Assembly (NCBI RefSeq): GCF_900187505.1
Contig: NZ_FYDL01000001.1
Location: 186,001-250,000 of the forward strand
Direction: 5' to 3'
Length of the DNA stretch: 64,000 bases
Origin: Pseudomonas sp. Irchel s3h17
GTDB taxonomy: Bacteria > Pseudomonadota > Gammaproteobacteria > Pseudomonadales > Pseudomonadaceae
Shown: one piece after another, positions 28,954 through 41,545 of the stretch
Position numbering within the stretch: the first letter of the stretch is position 1
Layout: each line of letters begins with the position of its first letter
Made by a program: the position numbers and the translations under genes
The notes under the pieces: generated by a model
Database searches by the model: none
What the model saw: the letters and a program-made list of their open reading frames with translations, nothing else
Told to the model about the DNA's origin: nothing

Positions 28954-30159
28954 ATGCCCCCTACCCACCTCGACGATCGTAGCCCCTGGCAGGTCTTTCT
29001 GGTCTTCCTGCGCCTGGGACTGACCTCGTTCGGTGGCCCCGTCGCCCATCTGGGCTACTTTCGAGCGGAGTTCGTGGTTCGCCGACGCTGGTTGAGTGAG
29101 CGCAGCTATGGGGATCTGGTGACGCTCTGCCAGTTTTTGCCCGGCCCCGCCAGCAGCCAGGTCGGCATGGCCCTGGGCCTGTCGCGGGCCGGCTACCGCG
29201 GCGCGCTGGCAGCCTGGCTCGGTTTTACCCTGCCCTCGGCACTGTTCCTGATCCTGCTGGCCCTGGGCATTTCCGGTTATGGGGAAGTACTGCCGGCCGG
29301 CACCCTGCACGGCCTGAAAGTCGTCGCGGTGGCCATCGTCGCCCAGGCGGTATGGGGCATGGCGCGCACCCTCTGCCCGGATGTACCCCGCATCACATTG
29401 ATGGTGGCCGCGACCTGCCTGGTGCTACTGCTGCCATCGGCCTGGGCACAGGTGGGCGTGATGGCCAGCGCGGGCATCGCGGGCCTGTTGCTGTGCAAGC
29501 CCGTACGGGCCGGCGAGCATGAGCCGCTGCCGATCACGGTCAGTCGCCGGGCGGGGGCGCTGTGGTTGACCCTCTTTCTGGCCCTGCTGGCGGGCCTGCC
29601 ACTGTTGGCCGGACTTGTGTCCAGTCCGACCCTGGACATGCTGGATGCCTTCTACCGCAGCGGTTCCCTGGTGTTCGGTGGCGGGCACGTCATGCTCCCG
29701 CTGCTCCAGGCCGAGGTGGTCCCCACTGGCTGGATCAGCAACGAGACCTTCCTGGCCGGCTACGGTGCGACCCAGGCCATGCCCGGCCCATTGTTCACCT
29801 TTGCCGCCTTTCTCGGGGCCTCGATGCACGGCCCGCAGTCCGGCTGGCTCGGCGGCCTGCTGTGCCTGCTGGCGATCTTCGCACCGTCCTTGCTGCTGGT
29901 GCTCGGCGTCCTGCCGTTCTGGGAACGACTGCGGCGCAACCAAGGCGTGCAGGCGGCGATGCTCGGGATCAATGCCGCGGTGGTCGGCCTGCTGCTGGCC
30001 GCGCTCTATCGACCGGTATGGACCAGCGCCATTGTGCAGCCGGCAGACTTCGGCCTGGCACTGGTTGCCTTGGTGGCGCTGATGTACTGGAAACTCCCAC
30101 CCTGGCTGGTGGTCGTCGGTTGCGGCGTTGCCGGCGGGCTGTCGAGCCTCATGCCCTGA
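28954..30159 (+). CDS. chrA: Chromate transporter ChrA
   Basis: 401-residue long-chain chromate ion transporter made of two homologous membrane halves. First half: LRLGLTSFGGPVAHLGYFRAEFV and QFLPGPASSQVGMALG. Second half: GSLVFGGGHVMLPLLQAEVV and GATQAMPGPLFTFAAFLG. The duplicated FGG and PGP motifs are the family hallmark. Characterised members expel chromate using the proton-motive force; others may handle sulfate-like anions. No chrB regulator is present nearby. Confidence 0.92.
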   Translation: MPPTHLDDRSPWQVFLVFLRLGLTSFGGPVAHLGYFRAEFVVRRRWLSERSYGDLVTLCQFLPGPASSQVGMALGLSRAGYRGALAAWLGFTLPSALFLILLALGISGYGEVLPAGTLHGLKVVAVAIVAQAVWGMARTLCPDVPRITLMVAATCLVLLLPSAWAQVGVMASAGIAGLLLCKPVRAGEHEPLPITVSRRAGALWLTLFLALLAGLPLLAGLVSSPTLDMLDAFYRSGSLVFGGGHVMLPLLQAEVVPTGWISNETFLAGYGATQAMPGPLFTFAAFLGASMHGPQSGWLGGLLCLLAIFAPSLLLVLGVLPFWERLRRNQGVQAAMLGINAAVVGLLLAALYRPVWTSAIVQPADFGLALVALVALMYWKLPPWLVVVGCGVAGGLSSLMP

Positions 30160-30198
30160 GCCGCGCGGGATGTGCACCCCGCCAGGGCCCGGTCGTGC

Positions 30199-30669
30199 TC
30201 AGTCCAGTACCGGGACCACGCGCGACGGCTTGACCGATTTGAACGAAAAGCTCGAATAGATCTCCTTCACTGCCGGCAGGGTTTGCAGCACCTCGCGCGC
30301 GAACTCGCCGAAAGACTCCAGGTCCTTGGCCACCACTTCCAGCAGAAAGTCGTAGCGCCCGGAGACGTTGTGGCAGGCGACGATTTCCGGGATTTCCAGC
30401 AAGCGCTGTTCGAAGGTCCTGGCCATCTCCTGGTTATGGGACTCCATCATCACGCTGACAAACGCGGTGACGCCGTAGCCCAGCGCCTTGGGCGAAAGCA
30501 CCGCCTGATAGCCCGTGATCACCCCGCTCTCCTCGAGGAGTTTCACCCGTCGCCAGCACGGCGAGGTGGTCAGGGCAACCTGATCGGCCAGTTCGGCGAC
30601 CGTCAGTCGGGCATTGCCTTGCAGGGCAATGAGGAGTGCCTTGTCAGTGCGATCCAGGCCAGGGGGCAT
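30199..30669 (-). CDS. mdeR: Lrp/AsnC-family regulator, MdeR type
   Basis: 156-residue regulator. The start is ATG 30667-30669 (MPPGLDRTDKALL) with GAGAGG 5 bases upstream; the frame runs longer but those residues are atypical. N-terminal helix-turn-helix (LTVAELADQVALTTSPCWRRVKLLEESGVI) and C-terminal RAM ligand domain (FVSVMMESHNQEMARTFEQRL). Divergent from methionine gamma-lyase and its E1-type partner, exactly the mdeR-mdeA-mdeB arrangement described in P. putida, where MdeR is needed for induction by methionine. Confidence 0.9.
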   Translation of the reverse strand: MPPGLDRTDKALLIALQGNARLTVAELADQVALTTSPCWRRVKLLEESGVITGYQAVLSPKALGYGVTAFVSVMMESHNQEMARTFEQRLLEIPEIVACHNVSGRYDFLLEVVAKDLESFGEFAREVLQTLPAVKEIYSSFSFKSVKPSRVVPVLD

Positions 30670-30793
30670 GTCTTGCCTCTCAATCTTGTTTTTAGGGATG
30701 TTTATTCTAAACAACCGTTTATTCGCCGGTTATTTTGGAATTTTTCGCGTTGAGTTTGAGCATAGCATTGTAGGAAATCAGGGAGCGTTGACC

Positions 30794-31993
30794 ATGAACA
30801 ATAAAAACAATGAGCTTGGCTTTTCTACCCGCGCCATCCATCACGGCTACAACCCGCTGGACAACAACGGCGCGCTGATCCCGCCGATCTACCTGACGTC
30901 CACCTTCGCCTTCCCCACCGTCGAATACGGTGCCGGGTGTTTTGCCGGCGAAGAGCCCGGGCACTTCTACACCCGCATCTCCAACCCGACCCTGGCGCTG
31001 CTGGAGTCACGCATGGCCACCCTGGAAAATGGCGAGGCCGCGGTAGCCTTCAGCTCCGGCATGGGGGCGATTGCCGCGACCTTCTGGAGCCTGCTGCGCC
31101 CCGGCGACGAGATCATCGTCAATGGCACCCTGTACGGGTGCACCTTCGCCCTGCTGCACCACGGCATCGGCGAGTTTGGCATCAAGGTGCGCCATGTCGA
31201 CATGGCCAACCTGGCCGAGTTGCGCGATGCCATCGGGCCCGCGACGCGCATGGTCTATTTCGAGTCGCCGGCCAACCCGAACATGCAACTGGTCGATATC
31301 GCCGCGGTGGCCGGGCTCACCCGCCATCACCCGGACGTCACCCTGGTGGTGGACAACACCTATTGCACCCCGTACCTGCAACGACCGCTGGACCTGGGCG
31401 CCGACGTGGTGGTGCATTCGGCCACCAAGTACCTCAGCGGCCATGGCGACATCACCGCCGGCATCGTGGTGAGCAGCCAGGCACTGGCGAGCCGCATTCG
31501 CCTGCAAGGGCTCAAGGACCTGACCGGTGCCGTGATGTCGCCCCAGGACGCCTTCCTGCTGATGCGCGGGCTCAAGACCCTGTCGTTGCGCATGGAGCGC
31601 CATTGCAGCAACGCCCAGGTGATTGCCCGGTTCTTGCAGGAACACCCTGCCGTCGAGTCGGTGACGTACCCCGGCCTGCCCTCCTTTGCCCAGTACGAGC
31701 TGGCGGCCCGGCAAATGAAGTTGCCGGGGGGCATGATTGCGTTCGAACTCAAGGGCGGGCTGCCCACCGGCAAGCGCTTCATGAACGCCCTGCAACTGTT
31801 CAGCCGCGCCGTCAGCCTGGGGGACGCCGAATCCCTGGCCCAGCACCCGGCCAGCATGACCCACTCCACCTACACCCCTGAAGAACGCGCCCGCCACGGT
31901 ATTGCCGAGGGGCTGGTACGCTTGTCGGTAGGCCTGGAAGACTGCGCCGACTTGCTTGCCGACGTCGCCCAGGCCCTTGATGTGTGCGCGTGA
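30794..31993 (+). CDS. mdeA: Methionine gamma-lyase
   Basis: PLP enzyme of the Cys/Met-metabolism family, 399 residues. It splits L-methionine into methanethiol, 2-oxobutanoate and ammonia. The PLP lysine lies in HSATKYLSGHGD, and YTRISNP and VVDNTYCTPYLQRPL are conserved. The Cys in NGTLYGCTF, characteristic of methionine gamma-lyases as against cystathionine gamma-lyases, is present. It is followed 12 bp later by the E1-type dehydrogenase gene that removes 2-oxobutanoate. The 124-bp gap to mdeR should hold the Lrp-type operator; no clear repeat was picked out. Confidence 0.95.
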   Translation: MNNKNNELGFSTRAIHHGYNPLDNNGALIPPIYLTSTFAFPTVEYGAGCFAGEEPGHFYTRISNPTLALLESRMATLENGEAAVAFSSGMGAIAATFWSLLRPGDEIIVNGTLYGCTFALLHHGIGEFGIKVRHVDMANLAELRDAIGPATRMVYFESPANPNMQLVDIAAVAGLTRHHPDVTLVVDNTYCTPYLQRPLDLGADVVVHSATKYLSGHGDITAGIVVSSQALASRIRLQGLKDLTGAVMSPQDAFLLMRGLKTLSLRMERHCSNAQVIARFLQEHPAVESVTYPGLPSFAQYELAARQMKLPGGMIAFELKGGLPTGKRFMNALQLFSRAVSLGDAESLAQHPASMTHSTYTPEERARHGIAEGLVRLSVGLEDCADLLADVAQALDVCA

Positions 31994-32005
31994 GGGAGGT
32001 TGAAA

Positions 32006-34690
<2,685 letters not shown>

Positions 34691-34738
34691 ATCACCTGCA
34701 ACCCCTTATGAATCGTTACCCACAGGAGTGGAACCGCT

Positions 34739-35872
34739 ATGAGTCGTATCAACAACACCACCACCCGCTTGCTCAGCGCCATGATCCTCGCTGGCCTGTC
34801 CTGCCATACGCTGGCGGCCGACAGCATCAGGATCGGCATCGCCGGCCCCAAGACCGGCCCGGTGGCGCAGTACGGTGACATGCAGTTCAGCGGTGCGCGC
34901 ATGGCCATCGAGCAAATCAATGCCAAGGGTGGCGTCGACGGCAAGCAACTGGTGGCCGTGGAATACGACGATGCCTGCGACCCCAAGCAAGCGGTGGCGG
35001 TGGCCAACAAAGTGGTCAACGACGGTATCAAGTTCGTGGTCGGCCACCTGTGCTCCAGTTCGACCCAGCCGGCGTCGGACATCTACGAAGACGAAGGCAT
35101 CGTCATGATCACCCCGGCCGCCACCAGTCCGGAACTGACGGCGCGCGGCTACCGGATGATCTTCCGCACCATTGGCCTGGACAACGCCCAGGGCCCGGCC
35201 GCGGCGCGCTACATCACGGGCCTGAAACCGGCCAGCGTCGCGGTCCTGCACGACAAGCAGCAATACGGCGAAGGCATCGCCACCTCGGTCCGCGACATCC
35301 TCGGCAAGGAAGGCATCAAGGTCGCGATGTTCGAAGGCCTCAATGTCGGCGAGCGCGACTACTCCTCGATCCTGACCCGCCTCAAGCAGGCCAATGTCGA
35401 CTTCGTGTACTTCGGCGGCTACCACCCGGAAATGGGCCTGCTGCTGCGCCAAGCCAGGGAGAAAGGCCTCACCGCCCGCTTCATGGGGCCTGAAGGCGTG
35501 GGTAACGACTCCATCTCGCAGATCGCCAAGAACGCCTCGGAAGGCATGCTGGTGACCCTGCCTAAATCCTTCGACCAGGACCCGGCCAACCAGGCCCTGG
35601 TGCAAGCCTTCGAAGCGAAGCAGGAAAACCCTACCGGGCCGTTTGTCCTGCCCACCTATTCGGCGGTCGAAGTGATTGCCGGCGCCATCGCGGCGGCCAA
35701 GAGCGAAGACCCGGAGAAAGTGGCCGAGGCGATCCATGGCGGCACCTTCAAGACTCCCACCGGGGACCTGAGCTTCGATGAGAAAGGCGACCTCAAGGAC
35801 TTCAAGTTCGTGGTCTACGAATGGCACTACGGCAAGCCGAAGACCGTGGCCGAACACAGCGCGGGGCTCTGA
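34739..35872 (+). CDS. Branched-chain amino-acid-type periplasmic binding protein
   Basis: 377 residues, LivJ/BraC family, with Sec signal peptide (LLSAMILAGLSCHTLAA). Typical start IRIGIAGPKTGPVAQYGDMQFSGARMAIEQINAKGG and the paired disulfide Cys (YDDACDPK ... GHLCSSST). It lies 48 bp after mdeB on the same strand, with no permease or ATPase genes next to it. It may deliver methionine or a related amino acid to a LIV-type transporter encoded elsewhere (inference from position). A 14-bp hairpin follows. Confidence 0.88.
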   Translation: MSRINNTTTRLLSAMILAGLSCHTLAADSIRIGIAGPKTGPVAQYGDMQFSGARMAIEQINAKGGVDGKQLVAVEYDDACDPKQAVAVANKVVNDGIKFVVGHLCSSSTQPASDIYEDEGIVMITPAATSPELTARGYRMIFRTIGLDNAQGPAAARYITGLKPASVAVLHDKQQYGEGIATSVRDILGKEGIKVAMFEGLNVGERDYSSILTRLKQANVDFVYFGGYHPEMGLLLRQAREKGLTARFMGPEGVGNDSISQIAKNASEGMLVTLPKSFDQDPANQALVQAFEAKQENPTGPFVLPTYSAVEVIAGAIAAAKSEDPEKVAEAIHGGTFKTPTGDLSFDEKGDLKDFKFVVYEWHYGKPKTVAEHSAGL

Positions 35873-35879
35873 CCAATCA

Positions 35880-35912
35880 CCTGTGCAAGCCGGTTCGCCC
35901 GGCTTGCACAGG
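35880..35912 (+). terminator. Hairpin after the mde operon
   Basis: Perfect 14-bp stem (CCTGTGCAAGCCGG and its complement) with a 5-base loop, 7 bp after the binding-protein stop. It lacks a U-tract, but position and stability suggest transcript end formation for the mdeA-mdeB-binding-protein run. Confidence 0.6.
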
Positions 35913-36008
35913 TGTCAGCGGTAGAGGGTATCGACGGTATTGGGAGGGGGAGAAACCTCGGCAATCGCCGTGGCCTCTCCAGTGTTGCCTTGGATAGACC
36001 TCGGGTTT

Positions 36009-36317
36009 TCAGTCCCGGCGCTTTTCCAGGCACTCACGGCGCAGGGTCAGGTTGTTGATGTCCATGCAACTGACCCCGTAATCATCGTCATCGCCTTTGT
36101 TCTTGCCCTTGTTCTTGGACTTGTCGCAATTGCCGTTGGCATTGCAATTGCCTTTGCCTTTGTTGTTGTTGTTGTTGTCATAATCACTGTTGTTCTTGAG
36201 ACAGTTCCTGATCTCACTCGCACTGCCCGCATCATCGCAATCGGAACCGGCGAATGACAACGAAGGCAATGTCAGGGACAACATGAACGTGCAGGCAAGT
36301 GCCGCTACGATTCGCAT
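36009..36317 (-). CDS. Small exported Asn/Lys/Gly-rich protein with twin CX11C motifs
   Basis: 102 residues with a clear Sec signal peptide (MRIVAALACTFMLSLTLPSLSFA). The mature part has three zones: an N-terminal CX11C motif (CDDAGSASEIRNC), a low-complexity middle of Asn, Lys, Gly and Asp with two further Cys, and a C-terminal CX11C motif (CMDINNLTLRREC). The middle is encoded partly by a (TTG)n/(AAC)n microsatellite near 36161-36179, which codes for a run of Asn. No family was recognised. Signal peptide and matched Cys pairs argue that the gene is real. It could bind metal or be disulfide-linked in the periplasm (speculation). Confidence 0.65.
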   Translation of the reverse strand: MRIVAALACTFMLSLTLPSLSFAGSDCDDAGSASEIRNCLKNNSDYDNNNNNKGKGNCNANGNCDKSKNKGKNKGDDDDYGVSCMDINNLTLRRECLEKRRD

Positions 36318-36530
36318 ATCTGGACTCCTGGGTAGAATGCTTTAACCGGCGAAGGTTACGTTGGTCAGCGCCGTCTGACTATAGCAAACACCCGAAAACT
36401 AGCCGCACACCCCTGCCCTGCTGGCGGCAACGCCAACCACATGCCCTGACGTGCAACGGCCCTGGGGAGCAAGGCTCGCCAGGGCCGTGTGCAGGATCGG
36501 GGCAGTCCGCGAACGGCTACGCCGCCGGGA

Positions 36531-38216
36531 TCACACCCTCACATTACGCGCCGGTGCCGACGTACGCTGGCGTGTCTCCCAGGCATCGGCCAGCCCCACC
36601 GGTGCATCGGAGGCCGGTAGCGTCTGGCGTCCGCGAATCAGGTCGCTGGCGCGCTCGGCGAGCATGATGGTGGGCGCATTGAGGTTGCCGTTGGGCTCCG
36701 TCGGGAACACCGACGAGTCGACCACCCGCAGCCCCGCGATACCCCGTACCCGCAGGTCGGAATCGACCACCGCCATGTCGTCCTCGCCCATGCGGCACGA
36801 GCCACACGGATGGTAGGTGCTCTCCAGGTTGTCGCGTACGAACGCATCGATCTCGGCATCGGTATTGACCAGCGGGCCGGGAGCAATCTCGCCGTCGCGG
36901 AAGCTATCCATCGCCGGCTGGCCGATGATCTCCCGGGTCAGGCGGATGCAGCGGCGGAAACCTTCGCGGTCCTCTTCGCGTTGCAGGTAGTTGAACTGGA
37001 TCAGCGGGTGCTCGTACGGGTCGGCGGAACGCACGCGCACGTAGCCGCGGCTCTTGGGTTTGTTCGGCCCGGTGAGCACCATGAAGCCGTGGCCCTTGAT
37101 CGGTTTGTTGCCGTCGTAGCGCATGGCCGCGGGCAGGAAGTGGAACTGGATGTCCGGCCAGCGCAGCCCTTCCTCGGACCGGATGAAGCCACCCGCCTCG
37201 AAATGGTTGGTGGCGCCCAGGCCATCCTTGAACAACAGCCAGCGCAGGCCGATCAACAGTTTGCTCAGCGGGTCCATCTTGCTGTTGAGGGTGACCGGTT
37301 GCTTGCAGCCGAACTGTATGTAGACCTCGGCGTGATCCTGCAGGTTTTCCCCGACGCCCGGCAGGTCATGCAGCAACTCGACCCCGGCGGTGCGCAGTAC
37401 CTCGGCCGGGCCGATACCGGAACGTTGCAGCAGGTGCGGCGAACCGATCGGCCCGGCCGACACGAGGATTTCCCGCTTGCAGCGCACCTCATGGGTCTGG
37501 CCCTGGTGGTCGTAGAGAATGCCCACAGCGCGCTTGCCCTCGAAGACGATCCGTCGGGTCATCGCCTTGGTGATCACCGTCAGGTTCGCACGCCCCATGG
37601 CCGGGCGCAGGTAGGCGTTGGCCGTGGAGCAGCGCACGCCGTTCTTCACGGTCATGTGCATGGCGCCGAAGCCTTCCTGCATGAAGCCGTTGCAGTCGTC
37701 GGTCTTGATGTAGCCAGCCTGGGCACCGGCTTCGACCCAGGCACCGTACAACGGGTTCTTCATGTTGTTGCCGTTGGTGGTGTGCAAGGGCCCGCTTTGC
37801 CCGCGATAGCTGTCGCCACCGGCTTCATAGCTCTCTGCCCGCTTGAAGTACGGCAGGCAATTGCGGTAGCCCCAGCCCTGGGCGCCGAGCGACTCCCATT
37901 CATCGAAATCGTAGGCGTGGCCCCGGATGTACACCAGGCCATTGATCGAGGACGAGCCACCCAGCACCTTGCCGCGCGGACAGTGGATGCGACGCCCGTT
38001 GAGGTAAGGCTCCGGCTCGGTTTCGTAACGCCAGTTGTACTTCTTGGTGTTCATCGGGATCGAGAAGGCACTGGGCATCTGGATCACCACGCTCTTGTCG
38101 CTGCCGCCGAATTCCAGGACCAGCACCGAGGTGGCCGCATCTTCGCTCAAGCGGTTGGCCAGCACACAACCTGCCGAACCGGCGCCGATGATGATGTAGT
38201 CGTATTGGATGGCCAT
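36531..38216 (-). CDS. GMC-family FAD alcohol dehydrogenase (BetA-like)
   Basis: 561-residue glucose-methanol-choline oxidoreductase. FAD motif [18 protein letters not shown] at the N-terminus, GMC signature [20 protein letters not shown], active-site His in [12 protein letters not shown] and the second conserved segment [17 protein letters not shown]. It resembles choline dehydrogenase but sits with a permease, an aldehyde dehydrogenase and a ureohydrolase, not with betB/betI. The context suggests oxidation of the alcohol end of a guanidino or amino alcohol (inference). It starts 2 bp after the stop of the NCS1 permease and is the last gene of the group. The C-terminal ~30 residues extend beyond the family core. 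Confidence 0.88.
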   Translation of the reverse strand: MAIQYDYIIIGAGSAGCVLANRLSEDAATSVLVLEFGGSDKSVVIQMPSAFSIPMNTKKYNWRYETEPEPYLNGRRIHCPRGKVLGGSSSINGLVYIRGHAYDFDEWESLGAQGWGYRNCLPYFKRAESYEAGGDSYRGQSGPLHTTNGNNMKNPLYGAWVEAGAQAGYIKTDDCNGFMQEGFGAMHMTVKNGVRCSTANAYLRPAMGRANLTVITKAMTRRIVFEGKRAVGILYDHQGQTHEVRCKREILVSAGPIGSPHLLQRSGIGPAEVLRTAGVELLHDLPGVGENLQDHAEVYIQFGCKQPVTLNSKMDPLSKLLIGLRWLLFKDGLGATNHFEAGGFIRSEEGLRWPDIQFHFLPAAMRYDGNKPIKGHGFMVLTGPNKPKSRGYVRVRSADPYEHPLIQFNYLQREEDREGFRRCIRLTREIIGQPAMDSFRDGEIAPGPLVNTDAEIDAFVRDNLESTYHPCGSCRMGEDDMAVVDSDLRVRGIAGLRVVDSSVFPTEPNGNLNAPTIMLAERASDLIRGRQTLPASDAPVGLADAWETRQRTSAPARNVRV

Positions 38217-38218
38217 GG

Positions 38219-39787
38219 TTATCTCCCGACCTTCGATTCAGTGAATGCGGACGACGTGCGCTGGGTCAGCGAGTCACCGGTGGTGTATTGCGGCGAGGTG
38301 GTTTCGATGTGCTGGATCACCGCTTCTTCGCGCTTCAGGTCGATGGAGCGGCTGAACCAGTAGTACACCAGCCCCGACACGATCAGCCCGACGAGCCAGG
38401 CGATGTCGATACTGCCCAGGGCCTTGGCGAGCGGCCCGACATACACCTCGCGCTGCTCGACGCCGTCGTAGATGTAGAAGAACGGGATCATCGAGATGAA
38501 GCCGATCGCGTACGCCGCGATGCCACGCAGGCCCCAGCTGCCGTAGATGTTGCCGTGGGGCATGAAAAAGTGCGGGATGGCGTAGCGGCCCTTGCGCACG
38601 AAGAAGTAGTCGGTGAGGTTGACCGAGGTCCACGGCACCAGGAAGTACAGCATCACCACCAGGTAGATACCCAGCACCGACAAGCCCTTGCCGGTACTCT
38701 GGATGCTCAGGGCCACGCCCAGTTGCAGCAGGATCACGAACGCGATGGCCAGGATCCGCGCCCTGCGGGTCGGCTCGATGTGCTTGATGGAGTCGACACA
38801 GGTCAGCGTGGTCAGCTTCGCGCTGTAGATGTTCATGGCAATCACTGGCAGGAACGCCAGGATGGTAATCACCACCACCGCGGTGCCCATCAGCGGCGAT
38901 ACGGTGTTGCCCACTTGGCCCAGGGCCACCAGCACGTCGGTGGAGTGCAGGTGATCGGCCAGCCAGCCACCGACCGAGATCATCCAGGCACCGGACAGCG
39001 AGGCCCCGAGAAACACCACGGCAATCAGTTTGCCGCTGGAGGTGTTCTTCGGCAGGTAGCGCGAATAGTCGGACACGTAAGGGGCATAGGCGATGTTGTA
39101 GCTGGCCGCCGCCGCGAACTGGGCGATAAAACCGGTCCAGTTGAAGCCCAGGGGGGCGGGTTCTACTTCGCCGGCCGCGAGTACCGGCAACGGCGCGTCG
39201 GGCACCCACCCCATCATCACGGCCAGGGTCACCAGGCCGTACAGCGGGATCGACAGGCACAACGCCCATTTGAAGCTGCGGTGCATCCAGTCATGGCCAA
39301 GGATCGCCAGGACCGCCGCCGGGATAGTCACCGCCACGGCGACCGCTGCGGGGTTGAAACCGAAGAGCGTGTGCAGGCCCTGCATCATCAACACCAGGTT
39401 GACGATGTTGAAACCGGCGAACACGAACAGCGTCGCCAACAGCACCAGAATCACTCCGCGATAGCCGAACTGCGCGCGGGACTGGATCATCTGCGGCAGG
39501 CCCAGGTGCGGGCCCTGGGAGCCGTGAAAGGCCATGAACAGCGTGCCGAACATGATGCCCAGCGTGCCGGCCAGGGTGGTCCACAAGGCGGTCAAGCCAA
39601 CGCTGGGGCCGACGAAGCCGATGGTCATGGTGAAGAAGGTGAAGTTGCCGAGGAACCAGAACGGACCCTGGCTCGCCAGCTTGTCGGTACGCTCGTTCTC
39701 CGGGATGAAATCGATGGAATGCCCCTCGACGACTGACTTGTCATCGAGGGTGGACACGCTCATGGCTGACTTGGCGTTAGTGTTCAT
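38219..39787 (-). CDS. NCS1-family permease (purine-cytosine permease-like)
   Basis: 522-residue inner-membrane transporter with about 12 helices. NCS1 features: [18 protein letters not shown], the [18 protein letters not shown] stretch in the middle, and [22 protein letters not shown]1 members take up nucleobases, hydantoins, allantoin, thiamine or related N-rich compounds with Na+ or H+. It is followed by the GMC gene and preceded by the ALDH gene (with a REPIN between), so it is probably the importer for the pathway substrate. Confidence 0.87.
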   Translation of the reverse strand: MNTNAKSAMSVSTLDDKSVVEGHSIDFIPENERTDKLASQGPFWFLGNFTFFTMTIGFVGPSVGLTALWTTLAGTLGIMFGTLFMAFHGSQGPHLGLPQMIQSRAQFGYRGVILVLLATLFVFAGFNIVNLVLMMQGLHTLFGFNPAAVAVAVTIPAAVLAILGHDWMHRSFKWALCLSIPLYGLVTLAVMMGWVPDAPLPVLAAGEVEPAPLGFNWTGFIAQFAAAASYNIAYAPYVSDYSRYLPKNTSSGKLIAVVFLGASLSGAWMISVGGWLADHLHSTDVLVALGQVGNTVSPLMGTAVVVITILAFLPVIAMNIYSAKLTTLTCVDSIKHIEPTRRARILAIAFVILLQLGVALSIQSTGKGLSVLGIYLVVMLYFLVPWTSVNLTDYFFVRKGRYAIPHFFMPHGNIYGSWGLRGIAAYAIGFISMIPFFYIYDGVEQREVYVGPLAKALGSIDIAWLVGLIVSGLVYYWFSRSIDLKREEAVIQHIETTSPQYTTGDSLTQRTSSAFTESKVGR

Positions 39788-39844
39788 GATGGACTCTTAT
39801 TGTTGGAAGATCATGACGAGAAAACCGCATTCTTTTGCGGGCCC

Positions 39845-39944
39845 TGTAGGAGCGAGCTTGCTCGCGAAGAACGCAAATGCGCCGCGTTTAACCAGCAAGC
39901 ACGCGTTTTCGTTAACGACCTTCGCGAGCAAGCTCGCTCCTACA
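39845..39944. repeat. REPIN (100 bp) between ALDH and permease genes
   Basis: Perfect 25-bp inverted arms at 39845-39869 and 39920-39944 (core GAGCGAGCTTGCTCGC), enclosing ~50 bp. The loop is related to that of the REPIN at 45608-45705 (both contain GCGTTTAA, AAGCACGCGTT and TCGTTAACG), so these two belong to one sub-family. Confidence 0.85.
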
Positions 39945-39965
39945 AGGGATTGAGTCAGCCTTGAC

Positions 39966-41474
39966 TCAGGGCAGCGTGATCCAGACAGCCTTGGTTTCCA
40001 ACAGATAATCGAGCTGTTCGGGCCCAAGGTCCTTGCCGAACCCTGACTGCTTGTAGCCACCGAACGGCATCGACGGGTCGAGGGTGCCGTGGGCATTGAC
40101 GTACACCGAGCCTGCCCGCAAGCGCGGAATCAGGCTGTGCACGCGTCCAAGGTCGTTGGAATACAGTGCCGCCGCCAGCCCGTAGGCCGAGTCATTGGCC
40201 AGTGCCAGCGCCTCTTCTTCATCGTCGAACGGCGCGGTCACCAGCACCGGGCCAAAGATTTCCTCCTGGACGATGCGCATGTCATTGCGGCAATGGGCGA
40301 AGATGGTCGGCTCGACGAAGTAGCCCGGGCCATCGACGGGTTGGCCACCGTAGACCAGTTCGGCACCCTCTTGCTTGCCGGTTTCGATGTACTCGGTCAC
40401 GCGCTGCTTTTGCAGCGCCGATACCAGCGGGCTGATGAAGCAGTCCGGATCCAGCCCCGGCGCCATCTTCAACGTCCGTGTGTAGGCGATCAGTTCACGC
40501 AGGAATTCGTCGTAGACACTGCGGTGGATGTAGGCCCGCGTACCGGCGTCGCACACCTGCCCCGAGTTGAAGAACACGCCGTTGGCGATCGCTTGCGCAG
40601 CCGCTGGCAGGTCCGCATCGGCGAGGACGATTACCGGTGATTTTCCTCCGAGTTCCAGGGTAAGTCGCTTCATTACGTCCAGTGCCGCACGGCCGACGGT
40701 GCGGCCGACCGGGGTCGAGCCGGTGAAGGTCAGCTTGTCGATGCCGGGGTGCGTGGCCATGGCCGCGCCGACCACGCTGCCGCGACCGGTGACGATGTTG
40801 ATCACCCCGTCCGGAATGCCCGCTTCCTGCACCAGCTCGGCGAACCGCAAGGCCGACAGCGACGTCAGTTCGGCCGGCTTGACCACCACGGTGCAGCCGG
40901 TTGCCAGGGCGGCACCGAGCTTCCAGGCCATGGTCTGCAACGGGAAGTTCCAGGGCACGATGGCACCGACCACCCCCACCGCTTCCTTGCGCGTGTAGGC
41001 CAGGTAGTTGCCTGGCAGCGAGGGCTCGACGGTGCGCCCGTGCAGCTTGGTGGCCCAGCCGGCGAAGTAACGCAGGGTATCGACCGTGCCCTGGATATCG
41101 ACGTCCCGGGCAAAGGCCGCTGACTTGCCCATGTCGATCGATTCGATTTCGGCAAGCTCAGCGGCGTTGGCTTCGATCAGGTCGGCCAGGCGCTGGATCA
41201 TCCGCTCGCGTTCGGCGGGTTTGGCCTGGCGCCAGGCGCCACCGTCGAACTGGGCACGGGCAGCTTGCACGGCGCGATCCAGGTCCTCGGTGGTGCCCAT
41301 GGGAATGCGTGTGATCAAGCCCTCGGTGGATGGCTCGATGACGTCGGAAGTCTGTCCGTCGCAGGCCTCGACCCATTGGCCTGCGATGAACATCTTCTGG
41401 ACCTTGCCGAGGAAGGTCTGGGTGGCTTCGCTGACGCCGAATTTCTGCAGGTACTGCTTGACGATCGTGTCCAT
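39966..41474 (-). CDS. NAD(P)-dependent aldehyde dehydrogenase
   Basis: 502-residue member of the ALDH superfamily, similar to betaine/gamma-guanidinobutyraldehyde-type enzymes. Catalytic Cys in NSGQVCDAGTR, general-base Glu in LELGGKSP, and the cofactor segment IVPWNFPLQTMAWKLGAALATGC. In this cluster it would oxidise the aldehyde made by the GMC enzyme to a carboxylic acid (inference). It lies 71 bp after the ureohydrolase gene on the same strand. Confidence 0.92.
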   Translation of the reverse strand: MDTIVKQYLQKFGVSEATQTFLGKVQKMFIAGQWVEACDGQTSDVIEPSTEGLITRIPMGTTEDLDRAVQAARAQFDGGAWRQAKPAERERMIQRLADLIEANAAELAEIESIDMGKSAAFARDVDIQGTVDTLRYFAGWATKLHGRTVEPSLPGNYLAYTRKEAVGVVGAIVPWNFPLQTMAWKLGAALATGCTVVVKPAELTSLSALRFAELVQEAGIPDGVINIVTGRGSVVGAAMATHPGIDKLTFTGSTPVGRTVGRAALDVMKRLTLELGGKSPVIVLADADLPAAAQAIANGVFFNSGQVCDAGTRAYIHRSVYDEFLRELIAYTRTLKMAPGLDPDCFISPLVSALQKQRVTEYIETGKQEGAELVYGGQPVDGPGYFVEPTIFAHCRNDMRIVQEEIFGPVLVTAPFDDEEEALALANDSAYGLAAALYSNDLGRVHSLIPRLRAGSVYVNAHGTLDPSMPFGGYKQSGFGKDLGPEQLDYLLETKAVWITLP

Positions 41475-41545
41475 TTTTATTCTCTCTGCCCGGCAGTCAG
41501 GGGCTGCCGGGTCACTGTGGTTTCGATGATCGATCCGGTCCTTGA

